From: Deinococcus rubellus
GTDB taxonomy: Bacteria > Deinococcota > Deinococci > Deinococcales > Deinococcaceae
NCBI RefSeq assembly: GCF_025244745.1
Contig: NZ_CP104213.1
Location: 1,047,501 to 1,111,500 of the forward strand
Length of the DNA stretch: 64,000 nucleotides
Direction: 5' to 3'
Shown: one piece after another, positions 1-8,335 of the stretch
Layout: every line of letters begins with the position of its first letter
Numbering within the stretch: the first letter of the stretch is position 1
The notes under the pieces: model-generated
Told to the model about the DNA's origin: nothing
Databases searched by the model: none
What the model saw: the letters and a program-made list of their open reading frames with translations, nothing else
Position numbers and translations under genes: made by a program

Positions 1-812
1 GCCGAGAGAAGCGGCCCCACCTGCTCGCCTTCCACCTGGCAGGTCAGCGTCAGGCCGTCCAGCTTGAGGTCGGTCACGCCGCCGAGCTGGGCCAGATCGT
101 GAATGAGCGTGTCGGGCGCGCAGGTCAGCTCGGCCTGAACAGCCGTGCGGGTCAGGTGGCGCAGCCCGGCCAGTGTGCCGGTTTCCACCGTGCGGCCCGC
201 CCGGATGATGCTGAGGCGGTCGCACAGCGCCTCCACCTCGGCCAGAATATGGCTGGAAAGCAGCACGGTGCGCCCGGAGCGCTGCTCCTCCTGGATGCAG
301 TGCTGAAATTCGGCTTCCATCAGAGGGTCGAGACCCGCCGTGGGTTCGTCGAGCAGCAGCAACTCGGCGTCACTGGCGAGCGCGGCGATCAAAGCGACTT
401 TCTGGCGGTTGCCCCTGGAATAACTTCGCCCGTATTTGCGTGGATCAAGCTCGAAGCGCTCCAGCAAGACTTTGCGTTTGGCGCTGGCGAGGCCGCCGTG
501 CAGTTTGCCGAGCAGATCAATGGTTTCGCCGCCGGTCAGGTTCGGCCACAGCGTCACGTCACCGGGAACGTAGGCGAGGCGGCGGTGCAGGGCCACCGCG
601 TCTGTCCAGGGATCGCCGCCCAGCAGCCTGACCCGGCCCCGGTCTGCCCGGAGTAGGCCCAGCAGCACCCGCAGCGTGGTGGTTTTGCCCGCGCCGTTCG
701 GCCCCAGAAAACCGTGAACCTCGCCGCGCTCTACGCGCAGATCAAGGCCCACCAGCGCGGGAACGCGGCCAAACCACTTGTGCAGGTCCGACACTTCAAT
801 CGCGGCGTCCAT
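1..812 (-). CDS. ABC transporter ATP-binding protein (C-terminus beyond left edge)
   Basis: ATP-hydrolysing subunit of an ABC exporter, acting on the cytoplasmic side of the membrane. From the ATG at 812 the protein begins [16 protein letters not shown] and shows Walker [10 protein letters not shown] near residue 35, a signature segment SRGNRQK in place of LSGGQ, Walker [13 protein letters not shown] and the H-loop SSHIL, in the right order for a CcmA/DrrA-type exporter ATPase. The usual Q-loop glutamine is not evident; that stretch reads AYVPGD. The frame is still open at base 1, about 270 codons in, so the C-terminus is missing and any partner permease lies outside the window. The gene diverges from the regulator at 892 across the palindrome at 831-848, so joint control is likely. 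Substrate unknown. Confidence 0.9.
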   Translation of the reverse strand, partial: MDAAIEVSDLHKWFGRVPALVGLDLRVERGEVHGFLGPNGAGKTTTLRVLLGLLRADRGRVRLLGGDPWTDAVALHRRLAYVPGDVTLWPNLTGGETIDLLGKLHGGLASAKRKVLLERFELDPRKYGRSYSRGNRQKVALIAALASDAELLLLDEPTAGLDPLMEAEFQHCIQEEQRSGRTVLLSSHILAEVEALCDRLSIIRAGRTVETGTLAGLRHLTRTAVQAELTCAPDTLIHDLAQLGGVTDLKLDGLTLTCQVEGEQVGPLLS

Positions 813-830
813 ATCCAGACTCTACACTCT

Positions 831-848
831 TTTCACAACTTTGTGAAA
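831..848. promoter_or_regulatory. Perfect palindromic operator between ABC ATPase and regulator genes
   Basis: TTTCACAA-CT-TTGTGAAA is a perfect 8-bp inverted repeat with a 2-bp centre. It lies 18 bp from the ATPase start and 43 bp from the regulator start. Size, symmetry and AT content fit a winged-helix dimer site, most simply the site for the adjacent MarR/GbsR-type protein (inference). Confidence 0.6.
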
Positions 849-876
849 CTTGTAAATGCCCAGCCCCCGAAGCCGC

Positions 877-882
877 TATACT
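877..882 (+). promoter_or_regulatory. -10 element of the MarR/GbsR regulator gene
   Basis: TATACT ends 9 nt before the ATG at 892, the spacing expected for a leaderless transcript. This argues for the start at 892 rather than the in-frame ATG at 856. No good -35 hexamer is visible; the palindrome at 831-848 lies just upstream. Confidence 0.55.
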
Positions 883-891
883 GCCGTGCAG

Positions 892-1383
892 ATGCCGGAT
901 CAAGCTGAGCTGCCCCCCGCTGCCGTCGCCCGTTTCGTGGAGCGCTTCGCCCTGATTTTCAGCGAGGCGGGCGTACCCAGAATGCCCGCCCGGATTTTTG
1001 TCGGGTTGCTGGTCTCACCGCAGGGGCAGCTCACGGCAGCCGAACTCAGCGAGCAGCTCAAGGTCAGCCCGGCGGCCATTTCGGGCGCAGTGCGTTACCT
1101 GACGCAGGTCGGCCTGGTCGTCCGGGAGCGTGAACCGGGCCAGCGACGCGACCATTACCGGGTGCAGAATGATCTGTGGTATGAGCCGATGACCAACCGC
1201 GAGGAGCAGTTGACGCGCTGGATCGACGCGCTCGGCGAGGGCATCGCGGCGCTGGGTGAGGCGTCGTCGGCGGGCCAACGCCTGGAAGAGACGCGGCAGT
1301 TCTTTGAATTCATGCGCGCCGAGCTGCCTCAGCTGTTGATCAAGTGGCGGGCCTATCAGCAGCAGACGCCCCCCTCTTTGTAA
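892..1383 (+). CDS. MarR/GbsR-family transcriptional regulator
   Basis: Winged-helix DNA-binding regulator of 163 residues. The stretch LTAAELSEQLKVSPAAISGA followed by VRYLTQVGLVVRE is a classic helix-turn-helix plus wing, about residues 45-80. The C-terminal half is helical and probably forms the dimer interface. The arrangement resembles GbsR-type proteins that control an adjacent, divergent ABC exporter. The ATG at 892 is chosen because TATACT sits 9 nt upstream; an in-frame ATG at 856 would add 12 residues of unlikely sequence. It probably represses itself and the ATPase gene through the palindrome at 831-848 (inference). The ligand is unknown. Confidence 0.85.
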   Translation: MPDQAELPPAAVARFVERFALIFSEAGVPRMPARIFVGLLVSPQGQLTAAELSEQLKVSPAAISGAVRYLTQVGLVVREREPGQRRDHYRVQNDLWYEPMTNREEQLTRWIDALGEGIAALGEASSAGQRLEETRQFFEFMRAELPQLLIKWRAYQQQTPPSL

Positions 1384-1392
1384 GGGCTGTCC

Positions 1393-1421
1393 TTACACGC
1401 TGGGCCGTGAGCCTCTAGAGT
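1393..1421 (+). promoter_or_regulatory. Promoter of glutaredoxin gene
   Basis: TTACAC (1393-1398), a 17-nt spacer and TAGAGT (1416-1421) make a sigma-70-type promoter. The -10 ends 6 nt before the ATG at 1428, so the mRNA is predicted to be leaderless. Confidence 0.65.
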
Positions 1422-1427
1422 CAGGTC

Positions 1428-1694
1428 ATGACCATTCCCTCCACCCCGATCACCATGTACACGACCACCTGGTGCCCTGATTGCAAGGCCGCCAAGCGCG
1501 CCCTCGACAGCAAGGGACTGCCCTACACCGAAGTCAACATCGAGGAAGTCGAGAACGCCGCTGAAATCGTGATGCGTGTCAACGGCGGCAAGCGCAGCGT
1601 GCCCACCCTGGTTTACGGTGACACCGCCGCCAGCCTCAGTGGATTCTCCATCGTCAAGATGAACGCCTTTTTGAGTCAGGCAGGCCTGGCCTAA
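1428..1694 (+). CDS. Glutaredoxin/mycoredoxin-like thiol-disulfide protein
   Basis: Small cytoplasmic redox protein of 88 residues with a thioredoxin fold. The active site reads WCPDC at residues 16-20, followed by the cis-proline region SVPTLVYGD and a C-terminal GFS segment that matches the glutathione/thiol-binding face of glutaredoxins. The CPDC pair and short length resemble actinobacterial mycoredoxins, which reduce mixed disulfides of low-molecular-weight thiols. Deinococcus uses bacillithiol rather than glutathione, so that is the likely partner (family knowledge, not visible here). It has its own promoter and a strong terminator just downstream. Confidence 0.88.
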   Translation: MTIPSTPITMYTTTWCPDCKAAKRALDSKGLPYTEVNIEEVENAAEIVMRVNGGKRSVPTLVYGDTAASLSGFSIVKMNAFLSQAGLA

Positions 1695-1701
1695 ACTGCC
1701 G

Positions 1702-1754
1702 CCAGTCAACGAAAAAGCCCCGGCCAGTGCAAGCGGGGCTTTTTCGTTGACTGG
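1702..1754. terminator. Bidirectional intrinsic terminator
   Basis: CCAGTCAACGAAAAAGCCCC (1702-1721) pairs perfectly over 20 bp with 1735-1754, with a 13-nt loop. A5 and T5 runs within the arms let it end transcription of both the glutaredoxin gene and the convergent FMN-protein gene at 1762. Confidence 0.85.
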
Positions 1755-1761
1755 TGCGGTA

Positions 1762-2280
1762 TTACAACTTGACGCTGTCGCTGTCGCCGTGGTTGGGCTG
1801 GCTGCCTGTGACGGCGGCCTTGGCCATCTGAAAGAGGCCCTGCAACTTGCCGTCGCTCTCCCAGTAGTGCGCGCCGTTGGCCTCTACTTTGATCAGCTGG
1901 ATGTTGGGGTCGGTCTTGCCCTGCGGGAAGTACGCCTTGTAGAAGTCGCTCCACAACTCGTCGAGCTTGGCCGCGTCCTCAATCAGTTCGGCGTCGCCGT
2001 ACAGACTGACGTAGCCCTTGCCGGACTCGGAATACGACAGGTTGACCTGCGCCTTTTTGGCGACACTGCGCACCAGATCGGACGCCTTGCTGCCGATAAA
2101 CCACACGTCACCGCCGAAGTCCTGCTCCTGGGTGGTCATCGGCTGCGAGTGCAGGTGGCCCGACTCGGTGGTAAAGGTCATCATGGCGAATTTGATGCCC
2201 TTGATGAGCTTGGCAATCGTCTTGATGCCTTCCTCGCGGCTCGGCTGATTGTGGCCCTGATCGTTTTGTGAAGTGGTCAT
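1762..2280 (-). CDS. Pyridoxamine 5'-phosphate oxidase-like general stress protein
   Basis: Predicted FMN-binding split-barrel protein of about 172 residues, related to general stress protein 26 and the Pyrid_ox_like family. The sequence shows the family pattern: a helical start (EEGIKTIAKLIKGIKFAMM), then FTTESGHLHSQPM, FIGSKASDLV, NLSYSESGKGYVSLYG and WSDFYKAYFPQGKTDP. Members bind flavin or act in stress responses; a specific reaction cannot be assigned. The ATG at 2280 (MTTSQND) is preferred to the upstream in-frame start at 2319, since the extra 13 residues look non-coding. Its 3' end meets the bidirectional terminator at 1702-1754. Confidence 0.82.
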   Translation of the reverse strand: MTTSQNDQGHNQPSREEGIKTIAKLIKGIKFAMMTFTTESGHLHSQPMTTQEQDFGGDVWFIGSKASDLVRSVAKKAQVNLSYSESGKGYVSLYGDAELIEDAAKLDELWSDFYKAYFPQGKTDPNIQLIKVEANGAHYWESDGKLQGLFQMAKAAVTGSQPNHGDSDSVKL

Positions 2281-2361
2281 GGACCGATTCTGGCCTCTGC
2301 GCGGCGGCTGACTTTGCAAGCTGGCCCACCGGATAAAGGTCCGCTTCAGGCCGCGTTCAGA

Positions 2362-3651
2362 CTAGGTAACGGCTTTACTGCGAACAGCTCTTACCGTTTC
2401 CGGCACATTGCGGACCAGCAACACGCCCAGTACGAAGCAGGCGGCGGCGATGCCGAACACCAGCGAGTAGCCCAGATTGCCGCCCTGGTGGTTGCCCCAG
2501 TCGAGCAGCGCGCCCTGCGGCGTCTCGATGAGTTGCGGCCCCACGAAGGCCACATGCCAGATGCCCATGTCGCGGGCGTAGCTGCTGCTGCTCGGCATGG
2601 CGTCGCTGCCCAGCGCCCAGTCCACGCTGGAAAAGGCCCCGAAGCCCAGCCCAAAGACAAGTGCGATGCCCACCGCCACGTAAAAATTCGGGGCGAACAG
2701 CAGGGCAATCGCCATGACCGCCATGATGGTGCCCGCCAGATAGATCACCGGCTTGCGCCCGATCCGGTCCGAGACCCGCCCGCCGATCAGCGCCGTGACG
2801 ATGGACGCGGCGATGATCGCCATCAGCAGAATACTGGTGGCGGTGCCGGGGTTGGCCTGCTTCAGGACGTCGCCCGCGTAGAACTGCAAGAACGGCTGCA
2901 CGCTGTACTGGCCCAGCGCAAACAGCGCCCGCGTGACGAAGACCCACAGAAACGGTTGGTAGGCGAACAGTTGGGCAATGCTGGGCCGCTGGGCACGCGC
3001 TTCCGGGTTGGGTTTGATCTGGGTTTCCGGCACACCGCGTAGGGTAATCAGGGCACTGATCAGCAGCACGCCCGCGATCAGGCCGTAGCTCAGGACGTCC
3101 GGCAACTTCAGCAGGCCGATGACGAGTGCCCCCACGCCGCCGAGCAGTTGCCCACCCGCCTGGAGCATGCCCATGACGCCGCTGTAGCGCCCGCGCTGCT
3201 CGGTGGGCACCAGTTCCGGCACCAGGGCGCTGTAAGGCGCGGTGGCGTAGTTGTTGCCGAACTGCACCAGCAGAAAGCCGATCACGTAGACCCAGAATCC
3301 GGCCAGGCCGCCCATGGCTGCCGCCGCGTAGCCCATGACGGCCAGGCCCGCCAGATTGACGATCAGACCCAGCCGGATCAGTGGCAGCCGCTTGCCGATG
3401 CGGTCCGAGTAATTGCCGATAATCGGTGGCAAGACCAGCGCCACAATCGCCCCGATGCCGCCCAGCAGGCCCAGGTATTTGCCCTTGTCGGCGTCGCCCA
3501 CGAAGCGCACCACCTCGGCGGGCATCAGAATCAGCAGCAGCAGCAGCCACATGAAGGCCGTGCCGAACCAGAACGCCGAGAGGGTCCAGGGACTCGGCAA
3601 CCTGGGCTGGGGCAGCCCGGCTCCCGGTGCGGAGCTTAATGGAAGGGTCAT
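2362..3651 (-). CDS. MFS transporter
   Basis: Inner-membrane major facilitator carrier of 429 residues with about 12 hydrophobic segments. Two copies of motif A are visible, SDRIGKR near residue 83 and [12 protein letters not shown] after the central loop, marking the two six-helix halves. The first half ends with a charged loop around residues 210-230. The general look (DKGKYLG near the N-terminus, [15 protein letters not shown] late) is like GPH/SLC45-type sugar-cation symporters, but the substrate cannot be told from sequence. CATACT lies 6 nt upstream of the start at 3651, fitting a leaderless message. It stands alone, divergent from the P-loop gene at 3744. Confidence 0.85.
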   Translation of the reverse strand: MTLPLSSAPGAGLPQPRLPSPWTLSAFWFGTAFMWLLLLLILMPAEVVRFVGDADKGKYLGLLGGIGAIVALVLPPIIGNYSDRIGKRLPLIRLGLIVNLAGLAVMGYAAAAMGGLAGFWVYVIGFLLVQFGNNYATAPYSALVPELVPTEQRGRYSGVMGMLQAGGQLLGGVGALVIGLLKLPDVLSYGLIAGVLLISALITLRGVPETQIKPNPEARAQRPSIAQLFAYQPFLWVFVTRALFALGQYSVQPFLQFYAGDVLKQANPGTATSILLMAIIAASIVTALIGGRVSDRIGRKPVIYLAGTIMAVMAIALLFAPNFYVAVGIALVFGLGFGAFSSVDWALGSDAMPSSSSYARDMGIWHVAFVGPQLIETPQGALLDWGNHQGGNLGYSLVFGIAAACFVLGVLLVRNVPETVRAVRSKAVT

Positions 3652-3743
3652 GAAAGTAGTATGCCGCGCCGGGGTCTGGGGTACGTCATTCAGCGGATGT
3701 CAAAGCGGGGCGTGGGCGGCAGGCTGGGTCAATGCCCGCTTGC

Positions 3744-4283
3744 ATGTTTCAGCGCACCCTTGTCATCGGCACCACCGGCTGCGGCAAGACCACGTTGGCC
3801 CGCGCCGTCGCCGCCCGCCTGGGTGTGCCGCACGCCGAGCAGGACGCCTGGAACCACCTCCCCGGCTGGCAGGAAGCCCCGCTGAAGGAGTTCCGGGCGC
3901 AAGTGGACGCCTTCACCGCCGGTCCCGCCTGGGTGCTGGACGGTAATTACACCAAGGCCCAGGATCTCAGCCTGGCGCGGGCCGACACCCTGATCTGGCT
4001 GGACTATTCGGCGGGCGTGGTGTTCTGGCAACTGCTGCGGCGTACGCTGCGGCGAATGTCCAGCCGCGAGGAACTCTGGAACGGCAACCGTGAAACCTGG
4101 CGCACCTTCCTGAGCGGCAATAATATTCTGCTGTGGTTTTTCAAGACCCACTGGCAGCGCCGACGCACCACCCCGCACCTGCTCGCCCGGTATCCACACC
4201 TGCGGGTCGTCCGGCTGCGAAGTCCGCGTGAGCGCGACCTGTGGCTGCGGGGGGTGGCCGGGCCTCTATCCTCGGAAGCATGA
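3744..4283 (+). CDS. P-loop kinase-like protein (topology-modulation/adenylate-kinase-like)
   Basis: Cytoplasmic nucleotide-binding protein of about 179 residues. Walker A is GTTGCGKTT starting around residue 9, followed by a short helix and the acidic pair EQDAWNH typical of FlaR/topology-modulation-type and adenylate-kinase-like proteins. WVLDGNY and RADTLIWLDY represent the second conserved block with the Walker B-like aspartate. The substrate is not known for the family. Start is the ATG at 3744 (MFQRTLVIG); an in-frame ATG at 3732 would add four residues. Its stop overlaps the next start as ATGA (4280-4283), so it is co-translated with the acetyltransferase. Confidence 0.75.
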   Translation: MFQRTLVIGTTGCGKTTLARAVAARLGVPHAEQDAWNHLPGWQEAPLKEFRAQVDAFTAGPAWVLDGNYTKAQDLSLARADTLIWLDYSAGVVFWQLLRRTLRRMSSREELWNGNRETWRTFLSGNNILLWFFKTHWQRRRTTPHLLARYPHLRVVRLRSPRERDLWLRGVAGPLSSEA

Positions 4284-4870
4284 CCCTTTTTCCCGTGATG
4301 TCCGGCGTGGCGGCCAGCGGAGCGCCCTTCGTGCTGTCGCGCCTGCGCCGCCAGGACCTGCCGCAGATCGTCGAGGCGTTTCACAACCTGGAATTGACCA
4401 CCTATCTGCGCGGCTTCGGCTTCAGTGCCAGCGAGGTCGAGCAGGCCGAGTGGCTGGAGGCCAATCTCAGGGACACACCCACCCAGGTGATGTTCGGCAT
4501 CTATAACGCGGCCGAAACCCTGATCGGCAGCGTGGTCCTGCGCGATATCGACCACCGCAGCGGCACTGCCGAACTGGGCGTCGCCGTCTACGATTCGGCC
4601 CTGTGGGGCCAGGGCTACGGCTCCGGGGCCACCCGGCTGATCTGTCAGTACGGCACGTTCCACCTGGGCCTCTTTAACATCATGCTCAAGGTCTTTGCCT
4701 TCAACGAGCGGGCCATCCGGGCGTATCAGAAGGTGGGCTTCCGTGAGATTGGGCGTCGCAGCGGAGCGGTTCGGTTGGGCCAGGAGCGCTTCGACGAGGT
4801 GTACATGGAGCTGCTGACGGAACCGTTGGACCTCAGCGGACTGCGCGACCAGATTCGGCAACTCGGCTAA
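4280..4870 (+). CDS. GNAT family N-acetyltransferase (RimJ/RimL type)
   Basis: Acetyl-CoA-dependent N-acetyltransferase of 196 residues. The central block GVAVYDSALWGQGYGSGATR contains the pyrophosphate-binding turn of motif A, followed by the motif B segment NIMLKVFAFNERAIRAYQKV and GFREIGR, the usual ending of RimJ/RimL-type enzymes that acetylate protein N-termini or small amines. The target is unknown. The ATG at 4280 overlaps the stop of the preceding P-loop gene by four bases, implying translational coupling; an in-frame ATG at 4241 lies inside the upstream gene and is unlikely. A long inverted repeat begins at its stop codon. Confidence 0.85.
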   Translation: MTLFPVMSGVAASGAPFVLSRLRRQDLPQIVEAFHNLELTTYLRGFGFSASEVEQAEWLEANLRDTPTQVMFGIYNAAETLIGSVVLRDIDHRSGTAELGVAVYDSALWGQGYGSGATRLICQYGTFHLGLFNIMLKVFAFNERAIRAYQKVGFREIGRRSGAVRLGQERFDEVYMELLTEPLDLSGLRDQIRQLG

Positions 4871-4941
4871 GTACGGCCAGACGAGAGTGTAGGGATGAAG
4901 CGTTTTTTGCGCAATCCCGAAACGGCAGTCTGGCCGTACTT
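4869..4941 (+). terminator. Inverted repeat with T-tail after acetyltransferase gene
   Basis: AAGTACGGCCAGAC (4869-4882) and GTCTGGCCGTACTT (4928-4941) are perfect 14-bp complements, followed by TTT. The 45-nt loop is unusually long for a terminator, so a small interspersed palindromic repeat is an alternative. Confidence 0.55.
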
Positions 4942-4984
4942 TTGCACCTTCTCGCTCCGCTCGGTTTACCTAAAACCTGGTTTA

Positions 4985-5970
4985 GAGCATTTGCCATAAT
5001 AAATTCGTGAATACAGCCGGGGTACGTGGGTACAGCTTGGAGCTTCGGACTCGGATTGTCGCGCTGGTCCTGGGCGGCGCTTCGCCGAACGAAGCGGCAA
5101 AGCACTTTTCTGTGCATGTCGACACGGTCAAAAGCTATCTGGAGCGGCATCGCCAGAACACTCTGCACGTCGTGGCTCGGCCGACGGGTCGTCACCGCAC
5201 GGTGACGACCCACCATGAGCAACAGCTCTTAGCGCAGCTTGAAACACACCAAGACGCGACCCTGCAAGAGCACGCGGACCTGCTGGAAGCCGCCACCGGG
5301 CTGAGGGTCAGTTTCAAAACAGTCGACCGGGTGTTTCGCCGTCACAAGATCACCCATAAAAAAAACGCTGGTCGCCAGAGAACGCTGTGAGGAACGACGT
5401 AAGCAGTTCCTCAATGACCTTGCACCCTATCTCCAACGTCCTGAGCGTCTGGTGTTTCTCGACGAGAGCGGCTTTCACATCGCGATGACGCGGAGGTATG
5501 GGCGTGCCCCCAGCCATGAGCGTGCCGTTGATCAAGTGCCGAGAAATCATGGGCGAAATCAAACCTTGATCTGCGCACTGAGCTTGGCCGGGCCGCAAGC
5601 CGCCATCGTGATCGATGGCGCTTTGGATGGGGCAACGTTCGAGTGGTACGTCAGAGACATCCTCTGCCCCACACTTCAAAAGGGACAGGTCGTGGTGCTG
5701 GACAACCTCTCCTCGCACCACCGAGCGTCCATTCGGACGCTCATCGAAGCCCAGGGCTGCGAGATGCTGTTCACCTCACCGTACAGTCCAGATTTCAACC
5801 CGATTGAGCTGATGTTCTCCAAAATGAAAGCCCTGGTGCGCGGTGGTGCCTGGCGGGTCGTCCAAGATCTTCTCAATGCCATTGGCAACGCCCTGGACGC
5901 CGTGAAGCGGTTAGAGATCGAACACTGGTTTAAACACGCCCATCCCCAGATTCTATTGTGACAAATGCTC
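4985..5970 (+). mobile_element. IS630-family insertion sequence (copy 1)
   Basis: Ends begin GAGCATTTGCCATAATA on the left and, reading inward from the right, GAGCATTTGTCACAATA, an imperfect terminal repeat of about 19 bp. The dinucleotide TA flanks both ends (4983-4984, 5971-5972), the target duplication expected of IS630. It holds a two-frame transposase. The insertion point is inside the left terminal repeat of the IS982-like element. Confidence 0.85.
5007..5961 (+). CDS. IS630 transposase, split over two frames (ORF A 5007-5390, ORF B to 5961)
   Basis: DDE-type transposase that cuts and pastes the element into TA sites. ORF A (GTG at 5007) holds the helix-turn-helix region (GGASPNEAAKHFSVHVDTVK). 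ORF B holds the catalytic core: VFLDESGFH (first D), VVLDNLSSHH (second D) and YSPDFNPIELMFSKMK (glutamate of the DDE triad). ORF B is open from upstream of its first ATG (5452): reading back it gives KKTLVARERCEERRKQFL, which continues ORF A naturally. The join falls on a run of eight A at 5358-5365, and ORF B lies in the +1 (equivalently -2) frame. Transcript slippage or programmed frameshifting at that run would give one full-length protein; a disabling mutation is the alternative. Confidence 0.8.
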
Positions 5971-6014
5971 TAGGGGTTGCTGGAGAGCGCGGAAAATGAT
6001 AGAGGGACGATGCA

Positions 6015-6794
6015 ATGAGCCGCCCCGACCTCAGATTATTACCCGTCTCAGAGGCGCTGCACGTCCTCCAGAAGTGGCTCGACCCAAAGATGCCGCCCAA
6101 AGTTCGGCAGCCCAACGAAAAAGCCAGTGACGCCGAACTGGTGTCGATTGCCGTCCTGCAAAAATTCCATCATCAGCTGTACTTCAGTTGTTGGTGGCGC
6201 TTTGTCAAGCTCAACTTCTGTGGCCATCTCCCGAGTTTGACGCAGGCCAGCGTTCGGCTCAATCGGCTCCTCCCTACCATTGAGGCCGTGTGCGTCGAGG
6301 TTGAAGACCTCGACTTCTGCCTGATTGATTCGCTGCCACTCCCCGTCTGTCGATCAAAGCGAGCGTCCCGTTGCAAGGTGCGGGAAGCCACCATGGGCTT
6401 TGGGACGCAAGGCAGCGTCTACGGATTCAAATGTCATGCCTGGAGCACACTGAACGGCAAACTGGCGCAGTACGTCATTCGTCCAGCCAACCAGCATGAT
6501 CTGATCGCGGGCTATGACCTCAACGCTGACTGGGTCGCCTACGGCGCACCCAGAATCATCGGGGACAAAGCCGACCTGGATGGGGTCAACCTCACCCCAC
6601 CCAAGAAAAATGCCAGAACACTCGACCCGCGCTGGAAGAAGGAATATGGGGCCGCGCGGAACATGATCGAGACGGTTTTTTCCTCGTTGACGCGCGCTGG
6701 AATTCGCTGGGGACAGATCAAAACGCTCACCTCACTCCGCCTCAAGGTGGCTCTGACTGTCCTTGCACACAACTGGCGCTTTCTCAACCCCTAA
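6015..6794 (+). CDS. IS982-like (DDE) transposase
   Basis: Transposase of 259 residues, intact in one frame. The catalytic pattern is visible as CLIDSLPLPVCRSKRAS (first D with the family's LPVC signature), a second aspartate in RIIGDKADLDG, and an RNMIETVFSSL helix carrying the glutamate. The layout, with YGFKCHAW before the second acidic residue, matches IS982 family enzymes. The terminal repeats around it (left copy broken by an IS630 insert) suggest the protein is intact but its element is no longer flanked by a normal left end. The right terminal repeat overlaps the last codons. Confidence 0.82.
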   Translation: MSRPDLRLLPVSEALHVLQKWLDPKMPPKVRQPNEKASDAELVSIAVLQKFHHQLYFSCWWRFVKLNFCGHLPSLTQASVRLNRLLPTIEAVCVEVEDLDFCLIDSLPLPVCRSKRASRCKVREATMGFGTQGSVYGFKCHAWSTLNGKLAQYVIRPANQHDLIAGYDLNADWVAYGAPRIIGDKADLDGVNLTPPKKNARTLDPRWKKEYGAARNMIETVFSSLTRAGIRWGQIKTLTSLRLKVALTVLAHNWRFLNP

Positions 6795-6823
6795 ACCGGG
6801 TCTAAAGATAAACGTTGTTCTAC

Positions 6824-8239
6824 TTAACGCAGTTCCCGCAGCGCCAGCCGCGCCGCCCAGTACCCGGCCATACCGTGAACGCCCCCGCCCGGCGGGGTGC
6901 TGGCGCTACACAGGTAAACGCCCCTGACCGGCGTGCGGTACGGCTGGGCGCTCAGCACCGGGCGGGCCAGCAGTTGCCAGAGGTCGTTGGCACCGCCGCC
7001 CACGTCGCCGCCGACCAGATTGGGATTCCAGGCCTGCAAGGTGGCCGGGGTACTGACGGCCCGCTTCAGGATCAGCCGTGAGAAGCCGGGGGCCGTACGC
7101 TCGATCTGGGCTTCGAGCTGCGGCAGGGCGTCAGCGGTGCTGGCGTTGGGCACATGCGTGTAGGCCCAGACGGTGTGCTGGCCCGCCGGGGCGCGGCTGG
7201 GGTCGAAGGGGGTGTGCTGGGCCAGCAGCACATAGGGCTCAGCCGCCACCCGGCCCTGCCCCGGCGCGGCCTCGGCGCGGGTGAGGCTGGCGAGGTCGCC
7301 GCCCAGATGCACCGTTCCGGCGCGGCCCACCAGCGGGTCGGTCCAGGGCAGCGGGCCGCTGAGGGCGTAGTCCACCTTGAAGGCTCCGGGGCCGGAGCGA
7401 AACTGAGTTAGCCGCCGGGCATACTGCTCCGGCCAGTCGGCCAGGCCCAGCAGCGCTCTCGGCCCTACGTCCAGCAGGGTCAGGTCGGTGGGTGGTAACT
7501 CGCGCAGGTGATGAACGGGATGGTTCAGCGTGACCTCGCCGCCCAGAAACTTGAAATACCCGGTCAGCGCGTCCGCGAGCGACTGTGCCCCGCCCTGCGG
7601 AAACGGCCAGCCGCGCGCGTGGGCCGCGCCGCCCAGCATCAGCGCGAAGGCGGTGGTGGCCGGACTCGTCAGCGGCAGGGCGCTGTGGGCCGCCAGTCCA
7701 CCCAGCAGGGCGCGGGCCTTCTCAGTCTGGAAAAGGTGTGCCAGCAGTGTCACGGGCGGCAAAGCGCGAATGCCGAAGCGGGCCAGCAACACCGGGTGGG
7801 CTGGCAGGTGCAGCAGCGGCCTGAGAAATTCGCCCATCAGGTCGTCCCAGTGCTCAACCAGCGGAGCCATCAGGCGGTGGTACAGCGGGCCGTCGACGCC
7901 CAGGCTCTCGGCAGTCTCGTCGAGGCTGCGGTGAAGCAGCGCCGCCCCAGCGGGCAGCGGATGGGCCAGCGGCAACTCCGGCTGTATCCAGCGCAGCCCG
8001 AAGGCGTGCAGCGGCAGGGTCTGGAAAAACGGACTGCTGACGGCCAGCGGGTGAATGGCGCTGCCCAGGTCGTGGGTGAAGCCCGGCAGGGTAAGTGCAG
8101 CGTTGCGAACCGAGCCGCCCGCCGTGTTCGCGCCTTCCCACAGGCGCACGCGCAGGCCAGCTTGGGCCAGCAGGATGGCGGCAGCCAGCCCATTGGGGCC
8201 GCTGCCCACCACATTGGCCGTGCGGGGTGAAGACGTCAT
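6824..8239 (-). CDS. Phytoene desaturase-like FAD-dependent oxidoreductase
   Basis: FAD enzyme of 471 residues in the phytoene dehydrogenase/COG1233 group. The N-terminus carries the dinucleotide-binding fold VGSGPNGLAAAILLAQAG with the acidic strand end RLWEGANTAGG; near the C-terminus GVYLCSASTPPGGGVHGMAG is the second FAD-contacting motif of the family. Relatives desaturate or isomerise carotenoids, or oxidise other hydrophobic substrates; which one applies here cannot be told. Start at 8239 (MTSSPRTANVV) puts the nucleotide fold about eight residues in; the in-frame start at 8326 would add 29 residues of shadow sequence. No other carotenoid gene is adjacent. The end abuts the right flank of the IS982-like element. 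Confidence 0.8.
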   Translation of the reverse strand: MTSSPRTANVVGSGPNGLAAAILLAQAGLRVRLWEGANTAGGSVRNAALTLPGFTHDLGSAIHPLAVSSPFFQTLPLHAFGLRWIQPELPLAHPLPAGAALLHRSLDETAESLGVDGPLYHRLMAPLVEHWDDLMGEFLRPLLHLPAHPVLLARFGIRALPPVTLLAHLFQTEKARALLGGLAAHSALPLTSPATTAFALMLGGAAHARGWPFPQGGAQSLADALTGYFKFLGGEVTLNHPVHHLRELPPTDLTLLDVGPRALLGLADWPEQYARRLTQFRSGPGAFKVDYALSGPLPWTDPLVGRAGTVHLGGDLASLTRAEAAPGQGRVAAEPYVLLAQHTPFDPSRAPAGQHTVWAYTHVPNASTADALPQLEAQIERTAPGFSRLILKRAVSTPATLQAWNPNLVGGDVGGGANDLWQLLARPVLSAQPYRTPVRGVYLCSASTPPGGGVHGMAGYWAARLALRELR

Positions 8240-8323
8240 GCTCCGATGATGGCGGATGCGTGGGCGGTAAGCTGTGGGCTGGTCGGCGATCCGGGCGGCT
8301 GAACCTCCGATCTGGTCAAACCC

Positions 8324-8329
8324 CATACT
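8324..8329 (+). promoter_or_regulatory. -10 element for acetyltransferase gene at 8336
   Basis: CATACT ends 6 nt before the ATG, the leaderless layout seen repeatedly in this window. A -35 element is not obvious. Confidence 0.5.
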
Positions 8330-8335
8330 TGCCGC

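Larger units (their letters stand above)
4975..6801 (+). mobile_element. IS982-like element, left end interrupted by an IS630 element
   Basis: The right terminal repeat is at 6785-6801; read outward-in it is ACCCGGTTTAGGGGTTG. The left repeat is split: ACCTGGTTTA at 4975-4984 and GGGGTTG at 5973-5979, with an IS630 copy between. Joined, the left repeat matches the right at 16 of 17 bases. CTAAA flanks the element on both sides (4970-4974 and 6802-6806), a plausible 5-bp target duplication. It carries one intact transposase gene. Without the IS630 insert it would be about 840 bp. Confidence 0.75.
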
